Positions 19,952 to 28,672 of a stretch of 64,000 nucleotides of DNA are shown here, in pieces. Position 1 is the stretch's first letter. Each line of letters opens with the position of its first letter. This DNA comes from Azospirillum lipoferum. Lineage in GTDB: Bacteria > Pseudomonadota > Alphaproteobacteria > Azospirillales > Azospirillaceae. Position numbers and translations under genes: made by a program. Location of the stretch: assembly GCF_024170005.1 (NCBI RefSeq), contig NZ_JALJXJ010000002.1:496001-560000 (forward strand), read 5' to 3'. Under the pieces are notes generated by a model. It saw nothing but the letters and a program-made list of their open reading frames with translations, did no database searches and had not been told where the DNA came from.

Positions 19952-20359
19952 ATGAGCGACGGTCCCGCCCACTCCTCTCCCGGATTGCCCATCGGCCACG
20001 GCCTTGCCATGGCACTGCTGGGCGGCATCCTGCTGGTCTGGGCAGGGTTGATGGGGCTGTCGCTGCAACGTGCCGCCCTGCCGGATAGGACCGACGGCAT
20101 GATGCTGGCGGTCTTCTCCCCCGGCACCAGCGATGCCGACGCCATGGCGGCGATGGTGCGGGCGGGAGGCGAACCGGTGCGCTCCACCTGGCTTGGATTC
20201 GCCTGGGTGGCCCGCGGAACGGAACCCGGATTCGTCGGACGGCTGAAGGCGGAGGGCGCGCTGGCTGCCTTCGGCGAGCTTCCGGTCGGCCCGACTCTGG
20301 GCGGCTGCACCGCCATGCCGGTCGATACGGCCAAGATCGCCGCCACCCGCCTGCAATAG
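19952..20359 (+). CDS. Small single-pass membrane protein, unknown function
   Basis: 135 residues from the ATG at 19952, 10 bases after the MFS stop, so co-transcribed and perhaps coupled. One hydrophobic helix at about 18-37 (LAMALLGGILLVWAGLMGL). A periplasmic part of about 95 residues follows, with the segment MMLAVFSPGTSDADAMAAM. Not recognised. GC-rich codon use matches the chromosome. It could be an accessory to the transporter, but that is only position-based. Confidence 0.65.
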   Translation: MSDGPAHSSPGLPIGHGLAMALLGGILLVWAGLMGLSLQRAALPDRTDGMMLAVFSPGTSDADAMAAMVRAGGEPVRSTWLGFAWVARGTEPGFVGRLKAEGALAAFGELPVGPTLGGCTAMPVDTAKIAATRLQ

Positions 20360-20494
20360 GGGCTTCTTTCCACCCTCTCGGCGCAGCTTGGGCCTCACCA
20401 ACGGTGGACGCGCGTCCCTTGCGGTGTCATAGTGCGGCCCGCATTCGACCAGCCCCGTTCCCGCGGGGCCAGACTCCGGAATTCGTGAGCGACG

Positions 20495-20887
20495 ATGAGC
20501 GAGCCGATCTCCCTGTTCACCAAACTGGCGAACATACACATCCGTTACGTCACGTGGCGCCGGGGCGCCAAGGTCGGCAGCGACCGCTTCGGCAACGTCT
20601 ATTACCGCAACAAGGACACCCAGCCCGGCACGCGCGAGCGCCGCTGGGTCCTGTATGCCGGTGAGCCCGACGCCTCCAAGATCCCGCCGGAATGGCACGG
20701 CTGGCTGCACCACACCACCAAGGAGCCGCTGCCCGAGGGGTCGAGCGCCTTCCACAAGCCGTGGCAGAAGGAACATCTGCCCAACATGTCGGGTTCGGTC
20801 CAGGCCTATCGTCCGCCCGGCCATGTGCTGGCTGGCGGCCAGCGCGTGCCGGCCACCGGCGATTACGAACCCTGGACTCCGAGCTGA
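20495..20887 (+). CDS. NADH:ubiquinone oxidoreductase subunit NDUFA12 family
   Basis: 130 residues with the NDUFA12/B17.2 pattern: GSDRFGNVYYRNKD, RRWVLYAGEPDASKIPPEW, GWLHHTTKEPLP and KPWQKEHLPNMSG. In alphaproteobacteria and mitochondria this is an accessory subunit on the matrix/cytoplasmic arm of complex I. It lies outside the nuo operon, as is normal. The following mlaD and DUF2155 genes form a frequently seen alphaproteobacterial neighbourhood. Confidence 0.93.
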   Translation: MSEPISLFTKLANIHIRYVTWRRGAKVGSDRFGNVYYRNKDTQPGTRERRWVLYAGEPDASKIPPEWHGWLHHTTKEPLPEGSSAFHKPWQKEHLPNMSGSVQAYRPPGHVLAGGQRVPATGDYEPWTPS

Positions 20888-20990
20888 TCCCTGCCGGGAC
20901 TGACCATCAAGTCGGAACGGAAAGCGGAATGGAAAGCCCGGCCCCATGCGGGCCGGGTTTCGATTCGGGAACTCGCAGCAGGATAGCTCT

Positions 20991-21512
20991 ATGCGCCGGA
21001 ATGTGATCGAAACCGTGCTTGGCGGCGTCGTGCTCGCCGTGGCCGCTGTGTTCCTTGCCTTCGCCTACAAAAGTGCGGACCTGCGCAAGGTGCAGGGCTA
21101 TGACGTCACCGCCAACTTCAACAGCATCACCGGCCTGCAAAGCGGCGCCGACGTGCGGATCAGCGGCGTGAAGGTCGGCACGGTCACCGCGCTGACGCTC
21201 GACCCGACCAGCTATCAGGCGGTGGTCCATCTGTCGGTCGACAATTCGGTGAAGCTGCCGAAGGACACCGCGGCGGTCATCGCCTCGGAAAGCCTGCTGG
21301 GCGGCAAGTTCCTGTCGCTGGAGCCGGGCGGCGATCCCGACGCGATCAAGCCGAACGGCAAGATCGAGTTCACCCAGAGCACCCCGGGCCTGGAGCAGTT
21401 GCTGGGCCAAGTCATCTTCTCGTTGCAAAGCATGAGCAAGTCGGGCGATCAGGCCAACGGCCAGCAGGGCCAAGCCCCTGGCCAAGCGCCCGCCCAGCCG
21501 CCCAAGCTCTAA
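20991..21512 (+). CDS. mlaD: MlaD-type lipid transport protein of the outer membrane asymmetry system
   Basis: 173 residues from the ATG at 20991 (AGGA seven bases upstream). One N-terminal membrane helix (about 7-25), then an MCE domain with VTANFNSITGLQSGADVRIS, GVKVGTVTALTLDP and ESLLGGKFLSLEPGGD. A Gln/Pro-rich tail follows. Hexamers of MlaD hold phospholipid between the inner membrane MlaFEB transporter and the periplasmic carrier. The other mla genes are not in this window. Confidence 0.92.
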   Translation: MRRNVIETVLGGVVLAVAAVFLAFAYKSADLRKVQGYDVTANFNSITGLQSGADVRISGVKVGTVTALTLDPTSYQAVVHLSVDNSVKLPKDTAAVIASESLLGGKFLSLEPGGDPDAIKPNGKIEFTQSTPGLEQLLGQVIFSLQSMSKSGDQANGQQGQAPGQAPAQPPKL

Positions 21513-21628
21513 TCCCCCAACCCTGGCACCCAACCCTGAACGTGGCCGGAACTGACGGCCACGCTCGAGCGTTCCTCCTCCGGTCCAGGTAGAAATTGCT
21601 GCCGGATCACGAAGCAGGGAGGAACGCG

Positions 21629-21892
21629 ATGCATCTGCTCCATTTGTCCATCCTCGGTCTCGCGCTGGCCACCGCCGCGTGCGGCGCCAACATGGAAGAG
21701 AAGTCGGCCACAGGCGGGTTAGGCGGTGCCGCGGCCGGTGCCGTGGTCGGCGGACCGGTGGGCGCCGTGGTCGGAGCCGCCGCAGGCGCCGGCGCCGGTG
21801 CGGCGACCCAGAAGATCGAAGACCGCAACGCACAGAGCGGGTCCGGCGCCACCTACAGCGCTCCTGCCTCGCGCAGCACCGTCACGCGCTGA
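21629..21892 (+). CDS. Small glycine-zipper lipoprotein candidate
   Basis: 87 residues from the ATG at 21629 with GGGAGGAA upstream. A short hydrophobic leader ends LATAACGANM, a plausible though not ideal lipobox with Cys at about residue 18. Residues about 29-60 are a Gly/Ala repeat (GGLGGAAAGAVVGGPVG), typical of glycine-zipper domains that insert in membranes. It is probably an envelope protein of the YMGG or OmpA-associated glycine-zipper type. Located between mlaD and the DUF2155 gene. Confidence 0.75.
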   Translation: MHLLHLSILGLALATAACGANMEEKSATGGLGGAAAGAVVGGPVGAVVGAAAGAGAGAATQKIEDRNAQSGSGATYSAPASRSTVTR

Positions 21893-22043
21893 TACACACC
21901 ATTCGCACAATACACCCCGGCGTCCCCCACCACTGGACGCTGACCCCGCTTCCGGGATAGAAGGCGGAGCGCCCCGGCGGAGGTCCCGCCGACTGGCTGG
22001 GTCCTCCGCCAGGCGCCGTCCGCAATTACGGAAGCGATCCGAC

Positions 22044-22451
22044 GTGACGAGACTTTCGACTTTTCGCCGACCGGTGGCTGGTCTGCTGGGTGCCGCTGCC
22101 CTGCTGGTATGCGTGGCCGCCGTCCAGGCTGCCCCGGTCCCCAGCCAGATGATCGAGCGGCCAACGGCCAAGTTGCGATGGCTGGACAAGGTGACCGCCC
22201 GCACGTCCACCTTCACCATGAAGGTGGGAGAGACCAAGGCGGTGAGCAGCCTGCGCATCACGTTGCGCGCCTGCCGTGAGAACCCGCCGATCGAGACCCC
22301 GGAATCCGCTGCCTTCCTGGAAGTGACGGAGATCAAGCCCGGCGAGCAGGCGGAGCAGGTCTTCAGCGGCTGGATGTTCGCCTCCAGCCCGGCCCTGTCG
22401 GCGATGGAGAACCCGATTTACGACGTGTGGGTTCTGGGCTGCGAGCAATAA
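22044..22451 (+). CDS. DUF2155 periplasmic protein
   Basis: 135 residues from a GTG start. Signal peptide with cleavage near VQAAPVP (about residue 29). The conserved body reads LRWLDKVTARTSTF, VSSLRITLRACRENPP, ESAAFLEVTEI and a final VWVLGCEQ; the two cysteines could form a disulfide. This matches the alphaproteobacterial DUF2155 family, usually next to NDUFA12, mlaD and aat as here. Function is unknown; the neighbourhood hints at envelope upkeep. Confidence 0.85.
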   Translation: MTRLSTFRRPVAGLLGAAALLVCVAAVQAAPVPSQMIERPTAKLRWLDKVTARTSTFTMKVGETKAVSSLRITLRACRENPPIETPESAAFLEVTEIKPGEQAEQVFSGWMFASSPALSAMENPIYDVWVLGCEQ

Positions 22452-22467
22452 GGACTTTGGAAGATTG

Positions 22468-22510
22468 CCCCCTCAACCCCCTCCCACCCTGTGGGAGAGG
22501 GTTAAGGGGG
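22468..22510. terminator. REP-like long palindrome acting as bidirectional terminator
   Basis: Arms 22468-22487 and 22491-22510 match at 18 of 20 positions around a CCT loop, core CTCCCACCCTGTGGGAG. It lies between two convergent genes, with T-rich sequence at neither arm but C/G runs on both sides. This kind of CCCTCTCCC/GGGAGAGGG element is commonly dispersed in GC-rich proteobacterial genomes. Only one copy is in the window. Confidence 0.6.
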
Positions 22511-22514
22511 TGTC

Positions 22515-23177
22515 TTACTCCGCCACCGCCGCGATGGGATTGCCCAGCGCCTTGTCCAGATAATCGTCCACCTGGGTTGCCAGATCGTCGGTGCGGTTGA
22601 CGAAGAAGTGGCTGGCGCCGGGGACGACACGGTGGTCGATGCGGATGTCCTTCTGGTGCGACAGCTTGGTCACCAGCTTGGTCACTGCCGCCTGGGGCAC
22701 CACCTCGTCCTTGTCGCCATGGATGATCAGGCCCGAGGACGGGCACGGCGCCAGGAACGAGAAGTCGAACAGGTTGGCCGGCGGCGAGACCGACACGAAG
22801 CCGTCGATCTCGGGGCGGCGCATCAGCAGTTGCATGCCGATCCAGGCGCCGAACGAGACGCCACCGATCCAGCAGAGCGGCGCGTTGGGATTGTAGGTCT
22901 GCAGCCAGTCGAGCGCCGCAGCCGCGTCGGCCAGTTCGCCCTCCCCCTTGTCATAGGTGCCCTGGCTGCGCCCGACGCCGCGGAAATTGAAGCGGAGCGC
23001 CGAATAGCCGCGCTTGGTGAAGGACTGGAACAGGGTGAAGACCACCTTGTTGTTCATCGTCCCATTGTGCTGCGGGTGCGGGTGCAACAGCAGCGCGACC
23101 GGGGCGTTCGGCTGCTTGCCGTGGGTGTAACGGCCTTCCAGGCGACCGGCGGGACCGTTGAAGAGCACTTCAGGCAT
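22515..23177 (-). CDS. Alpha/beta hydrolase (dienelactone-hydrolase-like)
   Basis: 220 residues. The nucleophile elbow GGVSFGAWIG puts Ser at 108, the acid is D155 or D157 in IIHGDKDEVVP, and His190 is in VPGASHFF, completing a triad. An oxyanion region LLLHPHPQHNGTMNN and FNFRGVGRSQG fit the family often annotated as an alpha/beta hydrolase of unknown substrate. It converges on the DUF2155 gene across the palindrome. Cytoplasmic, with no signal peptide. Confidence 0.87.
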   Translation of the reverse strand: MPEVLFNGPAGRLEGRYTHGKQPNAPVALLLHPHPQHNGTMNNKVVFTLFQSFTKRGYSALRFNFRGVGRSQGTYDKGEGELADAAAALDWLQTYNPNAPLCWIGGVSFGAWIGMQLLMRRPEIDGFVSVSPPANLFDFSFLAPCPSSGLIIHGDKDEVVPQAAVTKLVTKLSHQKDIRIDHRVVPGASHFFVNRTDDLATQVDDYLDKALGNPIAAVAE

Positions 23178-23523
23178 GGGAACGACGTTCCTGACGCGGA
23201 CAAAGGGTTGTTGGAACCACCGCGACGACCGGCCGGATTTTCATCCGGCAAACCGCCCCGGCGCACAGGCCATCTGGCCCGTCACGGATTTTCCCGTCTT
23301 GGAGTGGGGTTTTCCGCACACAATTCTTGACCGTTTTGCTTGGTCATCATATATGCGTCGTAACGTCCTCCGGGACAACCCGCCTGACCCGCCCGATCGG
23401 CTCCAGCGCTAGCCGGACCGATCGATAAGTCCGGGTCCCTGCCGGCCGGAACCCTTAAGGATCCGGACCGGAAGGTCCTGAACCGCAAGGGTCCGACAGG
23501 CCGAAGCCGGGCGCGGGCGGCCG
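23178..23523. other. 346-bp intergenic region upstream of cysE
   Basis: Holds the divergent start regions of the hydrolase and cysE. It contains one good promoter candidate (23327-23355). About 120 bases of GC-rich leader (from about 23404) follow, with overlapping short inverted repeats such as TCCGGACCGGAAGGTCC. The leader looks structured, but no known riboswitch class is recognised. Confidence 0.45.
23327..23355 (+). promoter_or_regulatory. Probable promoter of the cysE-iscR-iscS operon
   Basis: TTGACC at 23327-23332 and TATATG at 23350-23355 with a 17-base spacer, the best sigma-70-like match in this region. The minus 10 sits in the 8-bp palindrome CATATATG. It implies a leader of roughly 160 bases before cysE, room for IscR feedback control. 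Confidence 0.5.
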
Positions 23524-24303
23524 ATGAGAGCGGCGGACTATACCACGGCGGGTGATGGCGTGTTCAAGCATCTTCGCGAAGAGATCGATGGGATCATGGC
23601 GCGCGACCCCGCCGCGCGGTCCCGGCTGGAGGTGGCGCTCTGCTACCCGGGCTTGCACGCGATCGTGCTTCACCGCATCGCCCGGCGCGCCCGCGACGCC
23701 GGCTGGCACATCACGGCCCGTCTGATCTCGCAGATCGCCCGCTCGCTGACCGGCATCGAAATCCATCCCGGCGCCACCATCGGCCGTCGCTTCTTCATCG
23801 ACCACGGCATGGGTGTCGTGATCGGCGAGACGGCGGAAATAGGCAACGACGTCATGCTCTATCATGGGGTGACGCTGGGCGGCACCTCTCTGAACCCCGG
23901 CAAGCGCCACCCGACGTTGGGAGACGGCGTCATCGTCGGCGCCGGCGCCAAGATCCTGGGCGCCATCACCATCGGCCGCGGCGCCCGCATCGGCGCCAAT
24001 GCGGTGGTGGTCGCCGACGTGCCGGCCGACACCGCAGTGGTCGGCATCCCGGCCAAGCCGGTGGTGGCACGCGACCGCGCCGAAACCCGCAAATTCATGC
24101 CCTACGGCACTCCCTGCGGCGACATTCCCGACCCGGTGGCCCGCGCGCTGACCGGCCTGCTCGATCAGGTGACGGCGCTGCAGTCCCGTGTCGGCGAGCT
24201 GGAGGCGGACCGCCCCGCCGCTCTACCCCGTTCAACACCCACACCGCTAGAGACGGTGGCCTCCCACGTCGGGATGCACGAAGCGCAAGGAGAATCGCGA
24301 TGA
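23524..24303 (+). CDS. cysE: Serine O-acetyltransferase
   Basis: 259 residues. It acetylates serine to give the precursor of cysteine. The short form of the enzyme: an N-terminal helical part ([17 protein letters not shown]) and a left-handed beta helix of hexapeptide repeats with [16 protein letters not shown] and [10 protein letters not shown], where the catalytic His and Asp lie. The expected tail follows. It ends in an ATGA overlap with iscR, so the two are translationally coupled. This ties cysteine supply to Fe-S control, a linkage also seen in other alphaproteobacteria. Confidence 0.95.
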   Translation: MRAADYTTAGDGVFKHLREEIDGIMARDPAARSRLEVALCYPGLHAIVLHRIARRARDAGWHITARLISQIARSLTGIEIHPGATIGRRFFIDHGMGVVIGETAEIGNDVMLYHGVTLGGTSLNPGKRHPTLGDGVIVGAGAKILGAITIGRGARIGANAVVVADVPADTAVVGIPAKPVVARDRAETRKFMPYGTPCGDIPDPVARALTGLLDQVTALQSRVGELEADRPAALPRSTPTPLETVASHVGMHEAQGESR

Positions 24304-24785
24304 GACTCAGCACCAAGGGACGCTATGCCGTGATGGCGATGGTCGATCTGGCCGCCACCAGCCAGGGCAGCCCGGTCGCGCTGGCCGACATCGCGGAGCG
24401 GCAGGAGATTTCGCTGTCCTATCTGGAACAGCTGTTCGCCAAGCTGCGCAAGGGCGGTCTGGTCAAGAGCGTACGCGGTCCCGGCGGCGGCTATCTGCTG
24501 GCCCATCCGGCCGACGCCACCCGCGTGTCCGACATCATCCTGGCGGTGGACGAGCCGATCCGCACCACCCGCTGCGCCAACGGCACGCCGCAGGGCTGCC
24601 GCACCAACCGCTCGCGCTGCCTGACCCACGATTTGTGGGAGGAGCTGGGCAACCAGATCCATATGTATCTCAGCTCGGTCACCGTGGCCGATGTGGTGGA
24701 GCGGCGGATCATCGGCACCAGCGGGCTGAACCTGCTGCGCCCGGCCCCGGCCGCCGACAACACCGCCGTCGCCGCCGCCGAGTGA
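24300..24785 (+). CDS. iscR: Rrf2-family Fe-S regulator, IscR type
   Basis: 161 residues. Winged helix at the N-terminus ([18 protein letters not shown], then [20 protein letters not shown]) and GPGGGYLLA, as in IscR. The cluster ligands are C92, C100, C107 and probably H110. The cysteine spacing (seven and six residues between) is wider than the five and five of E. coli IscR. Expected to bind a [2Fe-2S] cluster and repress the isc genes when Fe-S is plentiful. It lies directly between cysE and iscS. Confidence 0.93.
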   Translation: MRLSTKGRYAVMAMVDLAATSQGSPVALADIAERQEISLSYLEQLFAKLRKGGLVKSVRGPGGGYLLAHPADATRVSDIILAVDEPIRTTRCANGTPQGCRTNRSRCLTHDLWEELGNQIHMYLSSVTVADVVERRIIGTSGLNLLRPAPAADNTAVAAAE

Positions 24786-24830
24786 TGAAGCTGAGTGAGA
24801 TTGGCCTTCCACGTTGAGCATGCCTGAAAA

Positions 24831-25970
24831 GTGACCGCCCCGTTCGTCCCCTCGTTCCGGCGCACCGGCGTCTATCTGGACCACAACGCCACCGCTCCGC
24901 TGAAGCCGGAGGTGAAGGCGGCGATGGGTCAGGCGATGGACCTGGTCGGCAACCCGTCCTCCGTCCACGCCTTCGGCCGCAGCGCCCGCCGGGCGGTGGA
25001 GGAGGCGCGCGCCGCCGTGGCGGCTCTGGTGGGCGTGAAGCCGGCCCAGGTGCTGTTCACCGGCAGCGGAACGGAGGCGAACAACTTCGCGCTCCGCGGC
25101 TTTCCCGGCCATCGCCTGCTGACCTCCGCCATCGAGCATGAGTCGGTGCTGGCTGCCCAGCCCGATACGGAACGCTTCGGCGTCAGCCGCGACGGCGTCG
25201 CCGACCTGGACGATCTGGAACGCCGGCTTGCCGGTTCGGACGCTCCGGCTCTGGTCTCGCTGATGCTGGTCAACAACGAGACCGGGGTGATCCAGCCGGT
25301 GACGGACGCCGCCCGCATCGCCCACGCCCGTGGCGCGCTGGTCCATTGCGATGCGGTGCAGGCTGCCGGGCGGCTGCCGCTGTCGCCATCCGACCTGGGC
25401 GTCGACCTGATGACGCTGTCGGCGCACAAGCTGGGCGGCCCGACCGGTGTCGGCGCCCTGATCCTGGCCGAGGGACTGGAACCCGACGCGCTGATCCGCG
25501 GTGGCGGGCAGGAGCGGCGCAAGCGGGCCGGTACGGAGAACCTGCTGGGCATCGTCGGTTTCGGCGCAGCGGCCCGGCTGGCGCGGGACGGGTTGGCGGA
25601 AACAGCCGACCTCGCGACCCTGCGCGATCGGCTGGAGCGCGAGGCGCTGACCGCCATGCCGCGCGCCCGGGTGATGGGGGCCGGTGCGGCGCGGGTCGCC
25701 AACACCAGTTGCCTGATGCTGCCCGGCCTTCCCGGCGAGACCCAGGTGATGACGCTGGACCTTGCCGGCGTGGCGGTCAGTGCCGGGTCGGCCTGCTCCA
25801 GCGGCAAGGTGAAGCCGTCCCATGTGCTGGCGGCGATGGGCGAGGATGACCGGTCCGCCGCCAGCGCCATCCGGATCAGCCTGGGCTGGACCAGCGACGA
25901 CGAGGCGGTGGACCGCTTCCTGACGGCCTGGATCGCGATGGCGCGGCGAAGCGCGCCCGTGGATGGCTGA
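24831..25970 (+). CDS. iscS: Cysteine desulfurase, IscS/NifS family
   Basis: 379 residues from a GTG start. PLP enzyme releasing sulfur from cysteine as a persulfide. The N-terminal signature is YLDHNATAPLKPEV, the PLP lysine is K200 in SAHKLGGPTG, and the catalytic Cys is C322 in SAGSACSSGKVKPSH. The short loop around that Cys and overall length resemble the NifS-like sub-branch of group I. It would feed Fe-S assembly and mnmA downstream. No scaffold gene follows, so its sulfur acceptor for clusters is not in this window. Confidence 0.94.
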   Translation: MTAPFVPSFRRTGVYLDHNATAPLKPEVKAAMGQAMDLVGNPSSVHAFGRSARRAVEEARAAVAALVGVKPAQVLFTGSGTEANNFALRGFPGHRLLTSAIEHESVLAAQPDTERFGVSRDGVADLDDLERRLAGSDAPALVSLMLVNNETGVIQPVTDAARIAHARGALVHCDAVQAAGRLPLSPSDLGVDLMTLSAHKLGGPTGVGALILAEGLEPDALIRGGGQERRKRAGTENLLGIVGFGAAARLARDGLAETADLATLRDRLEREALTAMPRARVMGAGAARVANTSCLMLPGLPGETQVMTLDLAGVAVSAGSACSSGKVKPSHVLAAMGEDDRSAASAIRISLGWTSDDEAVDRFLTAWIAMARRSAPVDG

Positions 25971-26140
25971 CCCGGACCCCATGCCCACGCGACCATCTGT
26001 CTCCCGCCCGGAAAGCCCGCATTCGCACATTGCACCGGATGCGGCTTATCGGTATGACCCCGCGGATGGCCGTGGTGGCCACATGTCGTGGTAAACCATC
26101 CCATCGGCCGACCTGTTCGGCGTTTTGACGGACTGCGCGC

Positions 26141-26821
26141 ATGACCCGTTCCAAATCCGGCCCGCCCGGCAACAGCGGCGGCATCTCCGGCGCCATCGCC
26201 GGCGATCTGGAGCCCTGCGGCACCTGCGGCCGCTCGGTGGCGCCGCGCGCCCTGTTCTGCCACGCCTGTGGTGCGGCCCAGCCGCCGCGGCCGCTCGACC
26301 CCTTCACCCGCCTGGGGCTGGAGCGCCGCTTCGACATTGATCTGGAACAGCTGTCGAAGCAGCATGCCGGCTTCACCCGCGTCATGGACCCGGAGCGTTT
26401 CGCCGCCCGCGGCCCGCGCCAGCAGGCCAACGCCAAGGCCCAGGTCGAGGCCTTGCGCGAGGCCTATGAGGTGCTGCGCGATCCCATCCGCCGCGCCCAC
26501 GCGCTGCTGGCCCTGCTGGGCGGCGCGCCGGCCGCCGGCGATGAGGACGGCGACGAGGAGATCGACGATCTCGCGACGCGGCTGACCCGTGCCGACGACG
26601 TGCTGGAACTGGACCGCATCGGGCTGGACCTCAACCAGCGGGTCGAGGCCTGCATCAGATATCTCGCCCCCGCCTTCCGCAAGGCGCAGACCGCCGCCGG
26701 CCCCGACAGCCCGTCGGCCTTCGATGGTGCGGCCCGCATCCTGGCCCGGCTGGAACGGCTGGAGGCGCTGGCCGCCGAGGTCCGCGATCGCCGTGCCGCC
26801 CGCACGACGCCGCGGACCTGA
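26141..26821 (+). CDS. hscB: HscB-like J-domain protein with N-terminal zinc ribbon and altered HPD motif
   Basis: 226 residues. The N-terminus has a four-cysteine zinc ribbon (CGTCG and CHACG, about 27-47), as in mitochondrial-type HSCB. An ungapped by-eye alignment with E. coli HscB runs from the LGL segment to LALLG. At the HPD site this protein reads D83-P-E85, so the His that triggers Hsp70 ATPase activity is gone. The C-terminal domain (about 145-226) has the helices expected for IscU binding. It lies between iscS and ferredoxin. Identity as an HscB descendant is good, but chaperone function with an Hsp70 is doubtful. Confidence 0.82.
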   Translation: MTRSKSGPPGNSGGISGAIAGDLEPCGTCGRSVAPRALFCHACGAAQPPRPLDPFTRLGLERRFDIDLEQLSKQHAGFTRVMDPERFAARGPRQQANAKAQVEALREAYEVLRDPIRRAHALLALLGGAPAAGDEDGDEEIDDLATRLTRADDVLELDRIGLDLNQRVEACIRYLAPAFRKAQTAAGPDSPSAFDGAARILARLERLEALAAEVRDRRAARTTPRT

Positions 26822-26887
26822 ACCACACTTCCCTTACAACCACGCTCTTATAACCGCGCTAGGCAACCTTAAAGGAACGAGGACCCC

Positions 26888-27217
26888 ATGCCCAAGATGA
26901 CCTTCATCGAGACCGACGGCACCCGCCGCGAGGTGGATGCCCCGCTCGGCCTGTCCGTGCTGGAGATCGCGCACAAGAACAGCCTGGACCTGGAAGGCGC
27001 CTGCGAGGGCTCGCTGGCCTGCTCCACCTGCCATGTCGTGATCGAGCCGGAATGGTTCGACGTCCTGCCGGAAGCGCAGGAGGACGAAGAGGACATGCTG
27101 GACCTCGCCTTCGGCCTGACCAAGACCTCACGCTTGGGCTGCCAGATCATCATGACCGAAGAGTTGGACGGTCTGGTCGTCCGCCTGCCGGGCGGCAGCA
27201 ACAACGCGATGAAGTGA
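26888..27217 (+). CDS. fdx: [2Fe-2S] ferredoxin, ISC/adrenodoxin type
   Basis: 109 residues. Cluster ligands C39, C45, C48 ([14 protein letters not shown]) and C85 (SRLGCQI) have the adrenodoxin spacing. The acidic stretch [16 protein letters not shown] is the reductase-facing helix. It supplies electrons for Fe-S assembly. Strong ribosome site (AAAGGAACGAGG). It directly follows the hscB-like gene, its normal order in isc operons except that hscA is missing between them. Confidence 0.96.
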   Translation: MPKMTFIETDGTRREVDAPLGLSVLEIAHKNSLDLEGACEGSLACSTCHVVIEPEWFDVLPEAQEDEEDMLDLAFGLTKTSRLGCQIIMTEELDGLVVRLPGGSNNAMK

Positions 27218-27327
27218 CGGTCCGGGGGAACCCTGTTCCGGCCGCCGGGACGGCTTCGCACAAACGCGGCGCCCGGCGGCCTCTTTCCTGCCTTTTCCGG
27301 GCGCCTGCCCGACTTATATAGGGCGCC

Positions 27328-28503
27328 ATGAACTCCCTCGGTCTTTCCAAACGCCCCCAGGACACCCGCGTCGTCGTCGCAATGTCCGGCGGGGTGGATT
27401 CCTCCGTCACCGCAGCCGTGCTGCGGGAGGAGGGCTATGACGTCGTCGGCATCACCCTGCAGCTTTACGACCACGGCCTCGCCTTGCAGAAGCCGGGCGC
27501 CTGCTGTGCCGGCCAGGACATCTACGACGCCCGTCAGGTCGCCGACCGCATCGGCATCCCGCATTACGTCCTGGATTACGAGGGCCGCTTCAGCCAGGAC
27601 GTGATGGATGATTTCGCCGACAGCTACCTGCGCGGCGAAACGCCGATCCCGTGCGTGCGCTGCAACCAGCGCGTCAAGTTCCGCGACCTGCTGAGCACCG
27701 CCCGCGACCTGGGCGCCGACGCGCTCGCCACCGGCCATTACGTCCGCCGCATCGCCGGCCCGCAGGGCGCCGAGTTGCACCGCGCCGTCGATCCCGCCAA
27801 GGACCAGAGCTATTTCCTGTTCACCACCACGCGCGAGCAGCTGGAATTCCTGCGCTTCCCGCTGGGCGGCCTGACCAAGCCGGAGACCCGCGCGCTGGCC
27901 GAGCGGCACGGGCTGGAGGTGGCGGCGAAGCCCGACAGCCAGGACATCTGCTTCGTCCCCAACGGCAATTATGCCGAGGTGGTGGCGAAGCTGCGTCCCG
28001 GCTCGGTCGAGCCCGGCGACATCGTCCATGTCGACGGCCGCGTCCTGGGCCGCCACAAGGGCGTCGTCCATTACACGGTGGGCCAGCGCAAGGGGCTGGG
28101 CATCGGCGGCATCCGCGGCCAGGAGGAGGAGGCGCTCTACGTCGTCCGCCTGGAGCCTGCCCGCCGCCGCGTCGTCGTCGGCCCGCGCCGCGACCTCGCC
28201 CGCTCGCTGGTGATGGTGCGAGACGTGAACTGGCTGGGTCCCGATCTGGCCCCCGATCTGGCGGACAGTGCCGGCATCGAGGTGTCGGTGAAGCTCCGCT
28301 CCGCCCAGCCGGCGGCCCCTGCCCTGTGGCGCGCCGGCCCGGATGGCACCGCGCGCGTTGAGTTGTTGGAAGCCCAGCACGGCATTGCCCCCGGCCAGGC
28401 CTGCGTCGTCTACAAGGGCGACCGCGTGCTGGGCGGCGGCTGGATTTCCGGTACCGCCGGGGGTGTGGCCGAGGGTGTGGAGGCTGGTGAAACAGCAGCC
28501 TGA
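27328..28503 (+). CDS. mnmA: tRNA-specific 2-thiouridylase
   Basis: 391 residues. It thiolates U34 of Glu, Gln and Lys tRNAs. The PP-loop is SGGVDSS (20-26). The catalytic cysteines are C112 ([11 protein letters not shown]) and C208 (DSQDICFVP). KDQSYFLF and [14 protein letters not shown] complete the family signature. It takes sulfur from IscS, here via a relay or directly, and sits 110 bp after fdx. A TTATATA box eight bases before the ATG suggests its own promoter with a very short leader, or a decoy. Confidence 0.96.
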   Translation: MNSLGLSKRPQDTRVVVAMSGGVDSSVTAAVLREEGYDVVGITLQLYDHGLALQKPGACCAGQDIYDARQVADRIGIPHYVLDYEGRFSQDVMDDFADSYLRGETPIPCVRCNQRVKFRDLLSTARDLGADALATGHYVRRIAGPQGAELHRAVDPAKDQSYFLFTTTREQLEFLRFPLGGLTKPETRALAERHGLEVAAKPDSQDICFVPNGNYAEVVAKLRPGSVEPGDIVHVDGRVLGRHKGVVHYTVGQRKGLGIGGIRGQEEEALYVVRLEPARRRVVVGPRRDLARSLVMVRDVNWLGPDLAPDLADSAGIEVSVKLRSAQPAAPALWRAGPDGTARVELLEAQHGIAPGQACVVYKGDRVLGGGWISGTAGGVAEGVEAGETAA

Positions 28504-28568
28504 ATCAGGGGCTTATGCCGCTTTCTGCCGGTTGGCCGAAAAAAATCGCACCCCCCGAAAATTCCGCG

Positions 28569-28598
28569 TTGACAGCCTAAGTCGCCCTATCCTATATA
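28569..28598 (+). promoter_or_regulatory. Promoter of the tRNA-Met gene
   Basis: A perfect TTGACA at 28569-28574 and TATATA at 28593-28598, spacer 18 bases (17 if CTATAT is used). This is the strongest consensus promoter in the window, about 75 bases before the tRNA. Confidence 0.75.
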
Positions 28599-28672
28599 GC
28601 GGCTCCCGGCGGCAACGACGGGACAGGATGGTAGCCAACGGCGGCGGAAACGCCAACAACGGCGCTCACGAT

